Positions 1 through 9,110 of a stretch of DNA of 64,000 bases are shown here, piece after piece (the first letter of the stretch is position 1; each line of letters opens with the position of its first letter). Source of the DNA: a virus. The notes under the pieces are model-generated. The model had not been told where the DNA came from. It searched no databases and was given only the letters and a program-made list of their open reading frames with translations. The stretch is from the IMG/VR virus record IMGVR_UViG_3300036781_000418, positions 1-64,000 of that record. The stretch is one strand, 5' to 3'. The position numbers and the translations under genes are program-made.

Positions 1-38
1 TGAAGATGCAACCGTCATTGGAGAAGTGAGAAGGAGTT

Positions 39-236
39 ATGGGCACACACGTCAACACACGCGACAAGACGCGCAAGCACAAGCGTCTGAACGAGGACGC
101 CGACGCGCGTCAACGTCGCATCAGCTTCAAGCAGTACCTACGCCAGGTGGAAGAAGAGCTTGAAGCCGACCTCGATGACACCAAGTCCAACGAGGAACTG
201 AACCAAGCTTTGGATCAAGACACCGACGACCTCTAA
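39..236 (+). CDS. Small charged protein, unknown function
   Basis: A 65-residue, highly charged protein: basic in its first half, acidic and probably helical in its second. The start is set by a strong AAGGAG site 6 bases upstream. It ends inside the late promoter box that serves the next gene, so stop codon and promoter overlap. I do not recognise a family. Its place at the head of a structural block suggests a late, possibly virion-associated role, which is inference only. Confidence 0.65.
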   Translation: MGTHVNTRDKTRKHKRLNEDADARQRRISFKQYLRQVEEELEADLDDTKSNEELNQALDQDTDDL

Positions 237-256
237 ATACTGGATCTAAAAGAGGT
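229..256 (+). promoter_or_regulatory. Late promoter box with ribosome-site dyad
   Basis: CTAAATA at 233-239 matches the T4-type late -10 box. ACCTCT (229-234) is the inverted complement of AGAGGT (251-256), which is the ribosome binding site of the gene starting at 263. Read-through RNA could pair the two arms; RNA started at the late box would lack the left arm. Confidence 0.7.
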
Positions 257-262
257 TCAGTA

Positions 263-757
263 ATGTTCGTCGTCCCAGTTGCAGGTGACAAGATTCAGAC
301 GCATGAAGGCGATACCTTCACCGTTTCAAGCTACACCAACTACAAGACCGCCGGTCCGGCCGTCTACGCCAGCCTTGGCGACACTCCACCGGTGATCGTC
401 TACTACAGCGACATCGTGAAGATCAACGGCGTACCAGCGAAGCTCGGAGCCGGTAAGGTCTTCGTCGTCGCCGGTCGAATCAAGCGCACCTTCCACCTTC
501 CACAGCCTGGCGACGCGATCACCGTGCGTCAAGCTGACGCGCCAGTCGACTTGAAGGTTTCCGGGTACCGTCTCCACTCGAAGACAGACGGCTTGTCCAA
601 GGGTCTAGTTATCCTGGCCAAGAACGAAGAGGGTAAAGCCGTCCCGTTCCGACTCGACTCGATCGTCGACGTCAGTCGCGCGATTGGCAACGACCTCTTT
701 GATCGCACCAAGTTTCTTCGGTACTACCAAGACTACCGCGGCTACACTGGCAAGTAA
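263..757 (+). CDS. Conserved-looking T4-like phage protein, unknown function
   Basis: 164 residues. The N-terminal half looks like small beta-rich (SH3-like) segments around 'GDKI.T..GD.F.V', then a second similar stretch, 'QPGDAITV', near residue 81, so it may be an internal duplication of a small barrel. It has its own late promoter 24 bases upstream and an AGAGG ribosome site. No catalytic motif is visible. The late promoter and structural neighbours suggest a virion or assembly role; function unknown. Confidence 0.75.
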   Translation: MFVVPVAGDKIQTHEGDTFTVSSYTNYKTAGPAVYASLGDTPPVIVYYSDIVKINGVPAKLGAGKVFVVAGRIKRTFHLPQPGDAITVRQADAPVDLKVSGYRLHSKTDGLSKGLVILAKNEEGKAVPFRLDSIVDVSRAIGNDLFDRTKFLRYYQDYRGYTGK

Positions 758-774
758 CAACCAAAGACCACACG

Positions 775-993
775 ATGAGCATGCTAGCTGAAATTGAACA
801 AGGTCTTGGAAAAACTCCGTACCAAACCTACATCCTGGCCGTTGGCCTTGACCTCATTACGGTTGAGGTTCCACTGTCACAGACCGACAGCTTCGAACAA
901 GCCCTCAAGGAAGAGAACTCTCCGCGTGGCACGCGTCTTACCGTCGTGAAGCAGCTCATCGCCGCTCACAATGGCTTGATTCTGGAGGTCTAA
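775..993 (+). CDS. Small hypothetical protein
   Basis: 72 residues with no recognised domain. It lies 17 bases after the previous gene and one base before the next start, so it is probably translated in the same operon. The ribosome site is weak, which suits coupling to the gene upstream. The protein is mixed alpha/beta in character with no membrane segment. Confidence 0.6.
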   Translation: MSMLAEIEQGLGKTPYQTYILAVGLDLITVEVPLSQTDSFEQALKEENSPRGTRLTVVKQLIAAHNGLILEV

Positions 994-994
994 C

Positions 995-1654
995 ATGCCA
1001 CAGATCATCGACGCCCAGTTGTTCACCAACAACGCGGTCTCGCTCCTTGCCGCGCCGATCACGTCGTCCGCCCTAACCTTCACGGTGATGGCCGGTCACG
1101 GTGCGAAGTTCCCACAGCCGGTAGGCGACGGTTCCGACTGGTTCTTGATTACCCTTGAGAGTCAAGACGCCCAGGACCGTGAGATCATCAACGTCATTGG
1201 TCGGACCGGTGACGTCTTCACCATCCACCCAATGGGTCGAGGCAATGAAGGCACCACCGCGCAGGCCTGGTCCGCGACCTCCGGCAACGACACGCTCGTG
1301 GACCTGCGCCTGACGGCCGAGTCGATTCGTCGACTGTCCAACGCGTACTCCACCGCAAGCTACCCAGACGTCGCCTCCACTGGAGATGCGCTGGACAAAC
1401 TTTTCAGTTTGTTTACGCTCTCAGGCACTTCACTTTACGATCAGCCGTACACGTTTGACGACTCGACGTGCAAGGTCACGTTGGAACAAGCCTACCAACC
1501 TGGGTCAGTTCGCATGTTCGTGGGTGGCCTGCGCCAGAAGAGTGGTGAGGACTACACCGAGTCAGGTGAGATGGAGCTGACCATGTCGTTTACGTTCTCG
1601 AACGCCATGATCGCTGAGGGCCAGACGCTGGTGATTGACTTCATTCCTGCTTGA
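995..1654 (+). CDS. Putative tail or fibre-associated structural protein
   Basis: 219 residues, rich in Ser/Thr/Gly and beta-strand patterns, with a C-terminal segment (about residues 150-219) of the 'QPGSVRMFVGGLRQ...Y.ES' type often seen in phage fibre and structural proteins. The start at 995 follows GGAGG and sits one base after the previous stop. It is the last gene before a new late promoter and two long fibre genes. Structural assignment is from composition and context, not from a clear family match. Confidence 0.65.
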   Translation: MPQIIDAQLFTNNAVSLLAAPITSSALTFTVMAGHGAKFPQPVGDGSDWFLITLESQDAQDREIINVIGRTGDVFTIHPMGRGNEGTTAQAWSATSGNDTLVDLRLTAESIRRLSNAYSTASYPDVASTGDALDKLFSLFTLSGTSLYDQPYTFDDSTCKVTLEQAYQPGSVRMFVGGLRQKSGEDYTESGEMELTMSFTFSNAMIAEGQTLVIDFIPA

Positions 1655-1666
1655 CGAAGGGCCAGT

Positions 1667-1710
1667 AACCTCTAAATAGGATGTTGGATTATTCCTAATG
1701 ATGAGAGGTT
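1667..1710 (+). promoter_or_regulatory. Late promoter box with ribosome-site dyad
   Basis: CTAAATA at 1672-1678. AACCTCT (1667-1673) is perfectly complementary to AGAGGTT (1704-1710), the ribosome site of the fibre gene at 1715. This is the same layout as at 229-256, with a longer loop. Confidence 0.7.
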
Positions 1711-1714
1711 CCAA

Positions 1715-3232
1715 ATGGCACTAACTAAAATCCGTGGTAACAGTCAAATTCTTGACGGTACCATCTTCGATGCGCAGATTGCCGATGCAGCTGCGATCGC
1801 AACGACCAAGCTCGCCGACGGCGCGCTGTTCATCAAGTCAGACGGCTCAGTCGACTTCACCTCGGTCCAAGTTGGTGTCATGCCAACCGCGGACAACCAC
1901 CTGGCCACCAAGGAATACGTTGACAACGTCGCGACGGGCCTTGACGTCAAGCTTTCCGTGCGTGCCATGTCGGTCGCCGACGTCACCCTTAGCGGCGCTA
2001 CCGCGATGGACGGTGTTGCGATCACGACTGGTGATCGCGTTCTCCTGACCGGCCAAACTGACGCGACTCAGAACGGCATCTACGTCGTCAACGGCGACGG
2101 CGCTTGGGCTCGTTCAGCCGACGCCGACAACTCACCAGTTGGTGAAGTTACCTCGGGCATGTTCACCTTCGTCGAAGAAGGCGCCGTGTACGCTGGTACT
2201 GGCTGGGTCCTCACGACCGCCAACCCAATCGTGCTTGACACGACCGAGCTGGTCTTCGCCCAGTTCTCCCAAGCCGGTGTTATCAACCCTGGTGCAGGTC
2301 TCGTTAAGGTCGGTAACGTCCTCAACGTGGTCTCCTCTAACGGTGGTATCGTCGTCAACGCTGACGACATCGCCCTGACCGTCGATTCAAACGGCACCCT
2401 CGCCGTCGGCGCTGGTGGTATCAAGCTGGCCGACCTGGCCACTGGTAAGATCCTGGTCGGTAACGGCTCCAACGTCGCCACCGCAGTTGACGTCTCCGGT
2501 GACGCTACGATCTCCAGCGGTGGTGGTCTTACCATCTCCGACTCGGCCATCACGACCTCAAAGATTGCGGACGCCGCGGTCACTGAGGACAAGATCGCGG
2601 ACGGTGCAGTTCACCTGGCCAAGCTCGAAGCCCTTGACTCTACCGCGATCATCGTTGGTACGGGTTCCGGCAACGCACAGCGCCTGGTCTCCGGTGACGC
2701 TACGCTCGCTGAATCTGGCGCCCTGACGATCGCCAACGACGCGATCACCACGGTCAAGATCCTCGACGCTGCGGTTACCACTGACAAGCTCGCCTCGTCG
2801 GCCGTCACCGAAGACAAGATTGCGGACGCCGCAGTTACGTCCGACAAGATCGCCAACCAGGCCGTCGGCTTCAACCAGCTCCTGACCCTTGCTGACGCAC
2901 AGATCATCATCGGTACCTCGGGTGGTAACAACGCCGTCGTGTTGTCTGGTGACGTTACGATGGACGACACTGGGCTGGTCACGATCAACCCAGCTACGGT
3001 CGTTCGCGTCGCCGACGTGATCACCCGTGAAACTCCAGTCGGTACCGTCGACGGCGTGAACATGGTGTTCACCCTGGCGAACGTGCCGAAGGTTGGAACC
3101 GAGTCGGTGTTCTACAACGGCCTGCTCCAAGACGTGGGTGGTGCAAACGACTACACGATCTCGGGTGCCGTGGTTACGTTCACCTTCGCCCCAGAAGCTG
3201 GCACCAAGGTGCGAGTCAGCTACTTCAAATAA
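1715..3232 (+). CDS. Tail fibre protein
   Basis: 505 residues. Residues about 60-180 hold the fibre module found in many T4-like phages: 'HLATKEYVD', a 'GLDVK.SVRA' strand, then 'GDRVLLTGQT...NGIYVV'. The middle is a run of short repeats of the type 'DAAVT.DKIADGAV', typical of trimeric phage fibre shafts. The last 75 residues ('DGVNMVFTLANVP...VFYNGLLQ') form a separate C-terminal module common in fibre and receptor-binding proteins. Expected to be a homotrimeric virion fibre. It is the first gene behind its own late promoter. Confidence 0.85.
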   Translation: MALTKIRGNSQILDGTIFDAQIADAAAIATTKLADGALFIKSDGSVDFTSVQVGVMPTADNHLATKEYVDNVATGLDVKLSVRAMSVADVTLSGATAMDGVAITTGDRVLLTGQTDATQNGIYVVNGDGAWARSADADNSPVGEVTSGMFTFVEEGAVYAGTGWVLTTANPIVLDTTELVFAQFSQAGVINPGAGLVKVGNVLNVVSSNGGIVVNADDIALTVDSNGTLAVGAGGIKLADLATGKILVGNGSNVATAVDVSGDATISSGGGLTISDSAITTSKIADAAVTEDKIADGAVHLAKLEALDSTAIIVGTGSGNAQRLVSGDATLAESGALTIANDAITTVKILDAAVTTDKLASSAVTEDKIADAAVTSDKIANQAVGFNQLLTLADAQIIIGTSGGNNAVVLSGDVTMDDTGLVTINPATVVRVADVITRETPVGTVDGVNMVFTLANVPKVGTESVFYNGLLQDVGGANDYTISGAVVTFTFAPEAGTKVRVSYFK

Positions 3233-3247
3233 CAGAGGAGACCCGAG

Positions 3248-6049
3248 ATGCGCACGCGTATTCCCGGGCAACAGATCCTAGATGGCAGTGTCGGGGTTGA
3301 CGACATTGCCGACGGTGCGGTTACGGAGTCCAAACTCTCCGTAACCGGTGTTGCAGCCGGTACCTATCAATCCGTCACCGTCACGACCGCCGGTCGAGTT
3401 ACGGCCGGAACGAACCCAACCACCCTTGCCGGCTACGGCATCACTGACGGCGCGACCAACACCGCCTCCTACATCACGATCAGCGCTGAAGCTGGGCTGA
3501 CGTCGGAGCGTGTGCTCACTGGCACCGCGAACCGTCTCACAATTACGGACGGTGGAGTCAACTCGACCGTCACCCTAAACATTGCCCCGACCTACGTTGG
3601 TCAGAACACGATCACCACGCTCGGCACGGTAACCACCGGCACGTGGGCCGGTGTCACGATCGCGACGACGGTTGGTGGTACGGGCCTTACGTCAATAGGC
3701 TCTGCATCGCAGCTGCTCGGTGTGAACGTCGGCGCTTCAGGCCTCGAGTACAAGACGATCTCAGGTGGCACCGGTCTCGGTGTGACCCTGACGGCTGGCT
3801 CAATCGCGCTGTCGAACACCGGTGTCACGGCCATCGCCGGCACGGCGAACCAAGTGATCGCCTCCGGTTCGACTGGCAGCGTCACCCTCTCACTGCCACA
3901 GAGCATCAACACGGCGGCCACGCCGACCTTCGCCTCGATCACCGTCGCGGCGGACCCAACGTTGCCGTTGCAGCTCGCGACCAAGCAGTACGTGGACTTG
4001 ATCTCGCAGGGCATCGACCACAAGCAGTCGGTAAAGGCGGCTTCGACCGCCACCTTGACCCTGTCCGGTGCTCAGACGATCGATGGCATCGCCCTCGTAG
4101 CTGGTGACCGTGTTCTCGTCAAGGACCAGACGTCGGCCCCAGCGAACGGCATCTACGTCGTCGCGACTGGAGCTTGGACTCGTGCCACCGACATGGACGC
4201 TTGGTCGGAGGTTCCTGGAGCCTACACCTTCGTTGAGCAGGGTACCGTCAACGCCGACGTCGCCTTCCTCTGCACGTCTGACCAGGGCGGCACGCTTGGC
4301 ACGACCGCGATCACGTGGGTGCTGTACAGCTCCGCCACGTCGATTACGGCTGGCACTGGCCTGACACGTTCCGGCAACGCGCTCTCCATCACAAACACGG
4401 GCACGTCGACCGGCACCTTCGCTGGGTTGACGATCAACGCCCAAGGTCAAGTGACCGCGGCTTCCGCCCTGACGACCCTCGCTGGGTACGGCATCACGGA
4501 CGCGCAGCCAGTTGACTCTGACCTGACCGCTCTCGCGGCTACCGCGTCAACTGGACTTTACGCCATCACGGCGGTCGGCACGTCCGCAACTCGCACCATC
4601 ACCGCTGGCTCGACGAAGGTCGCGGTCACCAACGGTTCCGGTGTCGCGGGTAACCCAACGATCGACGTCACTGAAGCCAACCTTACGCTCAACAACATCG
4701 GCGGGACGCTGAGTGGTGCGAAGGGCGGTACAGGCTTGAACGCGCTTGGCACGGCCAACCAACTGCTTGGTATGCAGGGTGGTGGCTCCGCGTCCGAGTG
4801 GAAGACGATGGCCGCTGGAACTGGCATCAGCATTGGCAACACGCCGAACACGATGACGATTACCAACACTGGCGTGACGTCCATCTCGATCACCGCACCA
4901 ACTGCCGGTATCACGGTGGCCGGTAACCCAGTCACGACGACCGGCAACATTGCGCTGACCCTCGCCGACGATTTGGCCGCCGTTGAGAACATCTCCAGCG
5001 CTGGTATGGTCGTTCGTGTTGGCTCAAACACGTGGAACACGCGTACGTTCGCGGCTGGTTCGACGAAGATCGCCATCACCAACCCAGACGGTGTGTCAGG
5101 TGCGCCAACCTTCGACGCGGTTGAAGCCAACTTCACCCACAACAACATCGGCGGCGTGCTTAGTATCGCCAAGGGCGGCACGAACCTGACGGCACTCGGT
5201 ACGGCTAACCAAATCCCAGGTGTGAACGCTGGCGCGACCGCGCTGGAGTACAAGACCATTACGGCTGGCACTGGCATCACGGTTACGCAGGGTGTTGGCA
5301 CCGTCACGATCGCCAACAGCAGCACCGCCACGGTCTCCTCGGTCGCGCTCTCGCTGCCGTCCATGTTCACCGTCACCGGTTCGCCAGTGACGACGTCGGG
5401 CACGCTCACGGCGACCTTGGCCAACCAGGCCATCAACACCGTGCTGGCCGGCCCGTCAACTGGAAGTTCAGCCGCCCCAGCCTTCCGCACCCTTGGCCTC
5501 GCCGAAAACGACATCAACGACGTGACCATCACGTCCGCGACGTCTGGTCAGGCGCTGACGTACAACGGTTCACGTTGGGTTAACACGACGCTGACGGGCA
5601 ACAAGATCCTGCAAGTGGTCAGTGCCGCGATCGCCGTGTCAAGCTCAAACTCACAGGTGCCGTACGACAACACGACGCCGTTGAGCACCGAAGGTTTCCT
5701 GATGGTGACCCAAGCGTTCACGCCGCTGAGCGCCACCAGCACCATTATGATCACCATCAACGGCTTCGTCACGGTCAACTCAGCCAACGACGTGTTCGTG
5801 ACAGGTGCACTGTTCAACGGCACCACCTGTATCGGTGCCAAGTTGCTGACGTTCACCACCAATACCGGCGATGGAAATTCATTTGACTTCACGGTGACGT
5901 CGGCCGCCGCATCAACTACCGCTCGTACATACACCTTCAGAGCTGGACCAAACTCCAACGTCACCGTGTTCTACAACCAAGGTACTGGTGGTCAGGCTTT
6001 CGGTGGTGTTCAGACCGCAAACTACCAGATCATTGAGATCGCACCTTAA
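3248..6049 (+). CDS. Long tail fibre protein
   Basis: 933 residues, almost wholly low-complexity Gly/Thr/Ser beta repeats. It begins with the '[19 protein letters not shown]' repeat shared with the upstream fibre, carries the 'LATKQYVDL...[17 protein letters not shown]' module around residues 240-310, and contains several '[10 protein letters not shown]' and '[15 protein letters not shown]' repeats. The last 150 residues are a globular module shared with the next gene ('VTGALF', 'YTFRAG', 'YNQGTGGQ'). GAGGAG lies 8 bases before the start. Probable distal fibre with a C-terminal receptor-binding tip. Confidence 0.85.
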   Translation: MRTRIPGQQILDGSVGVDDIADGAVTESKLSVTGVAAGTYQSVTVTTAGRVTAGTNPTTLAGYGITDGATNTASYITISAEAGLTSERVLTGTANRLTITDGGVNSTVTLNIAPTYVGQNTITTLGTVTTGTWAGVTIATTVGGTGLTSIGSASQLLGVNVGASGLEYKTISGGTGLGVTLTAGSIALSNTGVTAIAGTANQVIASGSTGSVTLSLPQSINTAATPTFASITVAADPTLPLQLATKQYVDLISQGIDHKQSVKAASTATLTLSGAQTIDGIALVAGDRVLVKDQTSAPANGIYVVATGAWTRATDMDAWSEVPGAYTFVEQGTVNADVAFLCTSDQGGTLGTTAITWVLYSSATSITAGTGLTRSGNALSITNTGTSTGTFAGLTINAQGQVTAASALTTLAGYGITDAQPVDSDLTALAATASTGLYAITAVGTSATRTITAGSTKVAVTNGSGVAGNPTIDVTEANLTLNNIGGTLSGAKGGTGLNALGTANQLLGMQGGGSASEWKTMAAGTGISIGNTPNTMTITNTGVTSISITAPTAGITVAGNPVTTTGNIALTLADDLAAVENISSAGMVVRVGSNTWNTRTFAAGSTKIAITNPDGVSGAPTFDAVEANFTHNNIGGVLSIAKGGTNLTALGTANQIPGVNAGATALEYKTITAGTGITVTQGVGTVTIANSSTATVSSVALSLPSMFTVTGSPVTTSGTLTATLANQAINTVLAGPSTGSSAAPAFRTLGLAENDINDVTITSATSGQALTYNGSRWVNTTLTGNKILQVVSAAIAVSSSNSQVPYDNTTPLSTEGFLMVTQAFTPLSATSTIMITINGFVTVNSANDVFVTGALFNGTTCIGAKLLTFTTNTGDGNSFDFTVTSAAASTTARTYTFRAGPNSNVTVFYNQGTGGQAFGGVQTANYQIIEIAP

Positions 6050-6058
6050 GGAACATCA

Positions 6059-6715
6059 ATGGCCATCACCTACGCCGAAGCGATCGTAATTCTGTACCCT
6101 GACATCGTGTTCAGTTGCAGTGGCGACGGTTCCGTCTACGAGACGATCACGTGGATCTCAGGCTCTCAGCTGCCAAGCAAGGCGACGCTTGACACATGGA
6201 TGGCGGCGAACGCCGACGCCTCCCCGTCGATTCCAACCACGAACATCATCCAGATTAAGACGGGGACGTTCGGGGCGTTTAGTACGAACGCGACGATTCC
6301 GTACACCACCGCCACGCCATTGGTTACGCAAGGTGCCGAGGTCTTCAATACGACCTTCCGTCCACGCTTTGCCACCAGCAAGATCATCATTCGCGTGCAG
6401 CTCTTCGTGTCCCACTCGGCCACGACTCAGCGCTTCATCACGGGCGCGTTGTTCCGAGACGGTAGCTGTGTGCGGGCTTCAGTGCTCGGTAACGTGGCGG
6501 CAATTGCTGGACTGTTGGCTACCATTGTGGGCAATCAAGCTGGCAACGCCGCCCTTGAAGCGGTCGACGCCACGGGCGCGATCAACACGGTCACCTACTC
6601 GTTCCGTGTCGGCGCTGATGACAGCTCCGGCACGCTCTACGTCAACCAAGGCGCGGGTGGTCAAACCCTCGGCACCTTTGGTTCAGGCGTCTATACCATC
6701 ACGGAGGTCATGTGA
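6059..6715 (+). CDS. Fibre-tip module protein
   Basis: 218 residues. An N-terminal segment ('AEAIVILYPDIVF.CSGDGS..E.I.W') is followed by about 150 residues resembling the C-terminus of the preceding 933-residue fibre: 'IPYTTATPLVTQG', 'RFATSKIII', 'FITGALFRDGSC', 'YSFRVGA', 'YVNQGAGGQTLG'. So a receptor-binding or tip module exists both fused to a fibre and as a stand-alone gene. The N-terminal 'YP...CSGDGSVYETI' piece also resembles that of the next gene. Virion role inferred. Confidence 0.75.
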   Translation: MAITYAEAIVILYPDIVFSCSGDGSVYETITWISGSQLPSKATLDTWMAANADASPSIPTTNIIQIKTGTFGAFSTNATIPYTTATPLVTQGAEVFNTTFRPRFATSKIIIRVQLFVSHSATTQRFITGALFRDGSCVRASVLGNVAAIAGLLATIVGNQAGNAALEAVDATGAINTVTYSFRVGADDSSGTLYVNQGAGGQTLGTFGSGVYTITEVM

Positions 6716-7230
6716 CCGCCCTACCATCATACGTTGAGATCATCAGCCGCCAGTACCCAACAGTTCAGGTGACGGCGCTCGGTGACGGCTTTGACTACAA
6801 CTCGATCGTCTACCTTGGCGGAGATCCGATTCCTCCGCAGGCTGACCTTGACAGCGCTCGAACTGACGTCGTTCATGACGTTGTGTGGAGTGAAATCCAG
6901 GCAATTCGAGACTACCGTAAGGGACGTGGCGTGAAGGTTGGCGCCTACTGGTTCCACACCGACCCTGACTCCCGAATCCAGCACTTGGGACTAAATATGC
7001 TGGGCGCAAACATGCCACCAGGCATTATGTGGAAGACGATGACCGGCGCGTTCGTGGAGATGACCCAATCTCTTGCGGGCCAGATCTTTGTGGGAATCTC
7101 CATCAAGGACACCCAGACGTTTGGCGTGGCGGAAACGCACCGAGCAAACATGCTGGCAAGCGCCACTCCAGAAGACTATGACTACTCGACCAACTGGCCG
7201 CAAATCTTCGATGAGGACACATCAGCATGA
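6712..7230 (+). CDS. DUF4376 domain protein
   Basis: 172 residues. The start is GTG at 6712, overlapping the previous stop (ATGTGA). The C-terminal 110 residues match the DUF4376 pattern of fibre-associated phage proteins: 'R...VKVGAYWFHTDPDSRIQ..GL', then 'WKTMTGAFVEMTQSLAGQIF'. The first 40 residues ('YPTVQVTALGDGFDYNSIVYLGG') resemble the N-terminus of the upstream gene. Usual context is tail-fibre clusters; molecular function is not established. Confidence 0.8.
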   Translation: MTALPSYVEIISRQYPTVQVTALGDGFDYNSIVYLGGDPIPPQADLDSARTDVVHDVVWSEIQAIRDYRKGRGVKVGAYWFHTDPDSRIQHLGLNMLGANMPPGIMWKTMTGAFVEMTQSLAGQIFVGISIKDTQTFGVAETHRANMLASATPEDYDYSTNWPQIFDEDTSA

Positions 7231-7865
7231 ACATCTTTACCAGCATCTGGAACGGCATCAAGGCCGTTGAACAAGCCGTTATCTTGACCATTGGCAAGAT
7301 CCACTGGACTACCAAGGACACTATGACCGCCGACGAACAAGACAAGATCCGTAAGCTGCTTGAGGGCGGCTACTACATCATCCTGACCCGTCGCAAGAAC
7401 CACCTGTCCACGTTCTTCGTGAACTTGGCGACCTGGTTCCTCACCTTCAAGTGGGGCTACTGGTCGCACTCGCTGATGAACTTGGAAGACACTGTGGTCG
7501 GTGACGACGACTTCCGTCTGGTTGAGGCCATCGGTACGGGCGTCCAGTACACGCCGTTCGCCGACGAGTTCGACTGCACGTCCGTCGCGCTGCTCTCGCC
7601 AAAGGGCCTGACCACGCGTGACTGGACGCTCATGATGGAGAAGGCGAACTCGGAACTGGGTAAGCCGTACGACACCCTGTTTGACCTGAAGAACGACAAC
7701 GCCCTGAGCTGTGTCGAGCTGGTGCGTGACGCCCTGATGTCCGTTCCAGACTACGCGACTCGCTTCGCCGCCTTCGAGGCGATGATCGCCAAGGACGGTA
7801 ACCTCGACCCACAGACTTTCTACAACTGCCCAGACTTTGAGATCGTCTACGAGGCGCGTCACTAA
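7227..7865 (+). CDS. Permuted papain-like (YiiX/NlpC-P60 type) hydrolase
   Basis: 212 residues. The order of likely catalytic residues is that of permuted papain-fold enzymes: a His in 'GYWSHSLMN' near residue 81 and a Cys in 'NALSCVELVRDAL' near residue 162. Members of this fold act as amidases, endopeptidases or lipid-modifying enzymes. In a tail-fibre operon it could be a virion peptidoglycan or surface hydrolase. It overlaps the upstream stop by ATGA. Assignment rests on motif spacing only, and substrate is unknown. Confidence 0.6.
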   Translation: MNIFTSIWNGIKAVEQAVILTIGKIHWTTKDTMTADEQDKIRKLLEGGYYIILTRRKNHLSTFFVNLATWFLTFKWGYWSHSLMNLEDTVVGDDDFRLVEAIGTGVQYTPFADEFDCTSVALLSPKGLTTRDWTLMMEKANSELGKPYDTLFDLKNDNALSCVELVRDALMSVPDYATRFAAFEAMIAKDGNLDPQTFYNCPDFEIVYEARH

Positions 7866-8212
7866 TGTCCTTGAACGCCTGCGCGCTTGACACCAACACC
7901 GTCGACCTGCTGTGCGGCTACCGCCGTTCACAGATCGTCAGCGGGCTGCTTCGCGAGAAGTACCCAGCGGTTGGTACGCGAGCGGGCGGTAGCGGCGGTC
8001 GTTCGCACTGGACTCCTCGAGCAAAGGTTGACGAGGAGTTCCAAGCACCAGGTGAACAGAGCGTCGTCACCATCTCGCTCAGCCTGGACGGTGTCACCTA
8101 CACGACCTCACAGGTGCGGACCAACGAGCACGCACTCGTCATGATCGGCAACATGGAGATCACGGAGGACCAGGTGATTAGCGTAAATATCTCAGGCCTC
8201 ACGTTGACGTAA
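7865..8212 (+). CDS. Hypothetical protein
   Basis: 115 residues starting at an ATG that overlaps the previous stop (TAATG), so probably translationally coupled. The C-terminal 60 residues are predicted beta strands of Ig-like character ('VVTISLSLDGVTYTTSQVRT'). No known motif. Context suggests a minor structural protein. Confidence 0.6.
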   Translation: MSLNACALDTNTVDLLCGYRRSQIVSGLLREKYPAVGTRAGGSGGRSHWTPRAKVDEEFQAPGEQSVVTISLSLDGVTYTTSQVRTNEHALVMIGNMEITEDQVISVNISGLTLT

Positions 8213-8214
8213 CC

Positions 8215-8760
8215 ATGCTGCTAACCGAAGACAAACCAACCTCGATCTCCTTTGATCTTTCAATTGACGGTACCAAGTCAGTTCCATCTTCAGTGCGCCT
8301 CGTCATGGGTTCAAACCCTGGCATCGTCTATGAGGCCAGTAAGGAAGACGGCAAGTGGTCCTGCAGCTTTACCCCACCTAAGTCGCTTGGTTCATCCTTT
8401 CCAATTTTGATCGAAGTCGTCGTGAACGGCTCCGTGTTCGTTCCGTACAAGTCCACCGCCTCGTTTAAGCCACTTGAAACCGTTTCAGTTTCCAACGTTA
8501 CCGAAGCCAACAAGTTTGCCGACCTACGTGACCGCACCTTTACCGCTGAGCAGCAGACACGTGTGAAGGCTCGCACCACCGAGCTGCTCAAGACCCTTGA
8601 ACCCAAGCCAGTTCAACCCAAAAAATCTACGCCCAAGTCAACCCAAGTCAAACTACAATTGCCTGAAAGCAAGGTGAAGCTTGGAGCCGGTCTAAATGAG
8701 TCGACCTCCAGCACCACCGTAGGAATCAAGTTTACCAAGGGACCAGTCGTCTACAAATGA
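8215..8760 (+). CDS. Protein with N-terminal beta domain and basic tail
   Basis: 181 residues. Residues 1-85 look like one Ig-like beta sandwich ('ISFDLSIDG', 'VRLVMGSNPG', 'WSCSFTPPK', 'ILIEVVVNG'). Residues 95-130 are helical and basic, and the rest is a Pro/Lys/Ser-rich flexible tail. Layout is similar to head-decoration or scaffold-associated proteins of T4-like phages, but I cannot assign a family. It follows the previous gene by two bases. Confidence 0.6.
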   Translation: MLLTEDKPTSISFDLSIDGTKSVPSSVRLVMGSNPGIVYEASKEDGKWSCSFTPPKSLGSSFPILIEVVVNGSVFVPYKSTASFKPLETVSVSNVTEANKFADLRDRTFTAEQQTRVKARTTELLKTLEPKPVQPKKSTPKSTQVKLQLPESKVKLGAGLNESTSSTTVGIKFTKGPVVYK

Positions 8761-8942
8761 AGAACCTTAACTCTGACCTCGTCTCCCGTAAGGAGTTCGA
8801 CCTCATCGCTACCACCTGTGCCGATCTTCGACGCGACCTGAAGTCGCTCACCGACAGCCACAACACCACCAAGAACGGTCTCATCCTTATTGGCGTGATC
8901 ACCGCAATCGCCATCGTCGCGTTTCTAGTCGTTTTGATCTAA
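8757..8942 (+). CDS. Small tail-anchored membrane protein
   Basis: 61 residues: a charged helix followed by one strongly hydrophobic segment at residues 41-61 running to the C-terminus. The topology suggests a tail-anchored inner-membrane protein. The start overlaps the previous stop (ATGA), and a terminator follows. It could belong to the lysis or superinfection-exclusion proteins, but nothing in the sequence decides this. Confidence 0.65.
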   Translation: MKNLNSDLVSRKEFDLIATTCADLRRDLKSLTDSHNTTKNGLILIGVITAIAIVAFLVVLI

Positions 8943-8962
8943 CTCAACTCGCCAAAACTTTT

Positions 8963-8984
8963 AGGGACCGCAAGGTCCCTTTTT
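8963..8984 (+). terminator. Rho-independent terminator
   Basis: AGGGACC (8963-8969), loop GCAA, GGTCCCT (8974-8980), then a run of T. It closes the first structural operon. The same GGGACC/GGTCCC stem recurs at other terminators in the window. Confidence 0.85.
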
Positions 8985-9012
8985 GTTGCTCAGACCCTTC
9001 ACACCACTCGCT

Positions 9013-9047
9013 CGTAGAGGCATTAGCTGACAGATAGTGCGGGTTCA
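9013..9047 (+). repeat. 35-bp intergenic repeat, copy 1
   Basis: Identical except for one base to 50499-50533. It holds a potential hairpin CATTA(9-nt loop)TAGTG. Both copies lie between a terminator and the promoter of a following early gene. Function unknown. Confidence 0.75.
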
Positions 9048-9075
9048 CATTTAGGACGACGTCGGGGTACCACCA

Positions 9076-9084
9076 TGCTATGAT
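9076..9084 (+). promoter_or_regulatory. Early promoter, extended -10
   Basis: TGCTATGAT is an extended sigma70-type -10 box (TATGAT at 9079-9084), 26 bases before the RNA ligase start. No convincing -35 is seen. Confidence 0.55.
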
Positions 9085-9110
9085 CGACGATCAACACGTG
9101 AGACCCAACC

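Noticed and set aside
1-29. Possible 3' end of an upstream gene (frame ending TGA at 27-29).
   Set aside because: Only 8 codons are inside the window, so nothing can be supported.
2558-3271. Minus-strand frames opposite the fibre genes (also 3890-4450, 4558-5532, 44328-45134, 45342-46151).
   Set aside because: Shadows of repetitive plus-strand fibre or late genes; no ribosome sites and protein-like features only on the plus strand.
6991-6997. CTAAATA inside the DUF4376 gene (also GTAAATA at 8183 and 46059).
   Set aside because: Inside coding sequence and not close before a gene start; chance occurrence is likely.
9001-9070. tRNA-like signals (GTAGAG, GTGCGGGTTCA) in the 35-bp repeat.
   Set aside because: No acceptor stem and no 7-base anticodon loop; the CATTA/TAGTG stem has a 9-base loop, and the second copy has different flanks.
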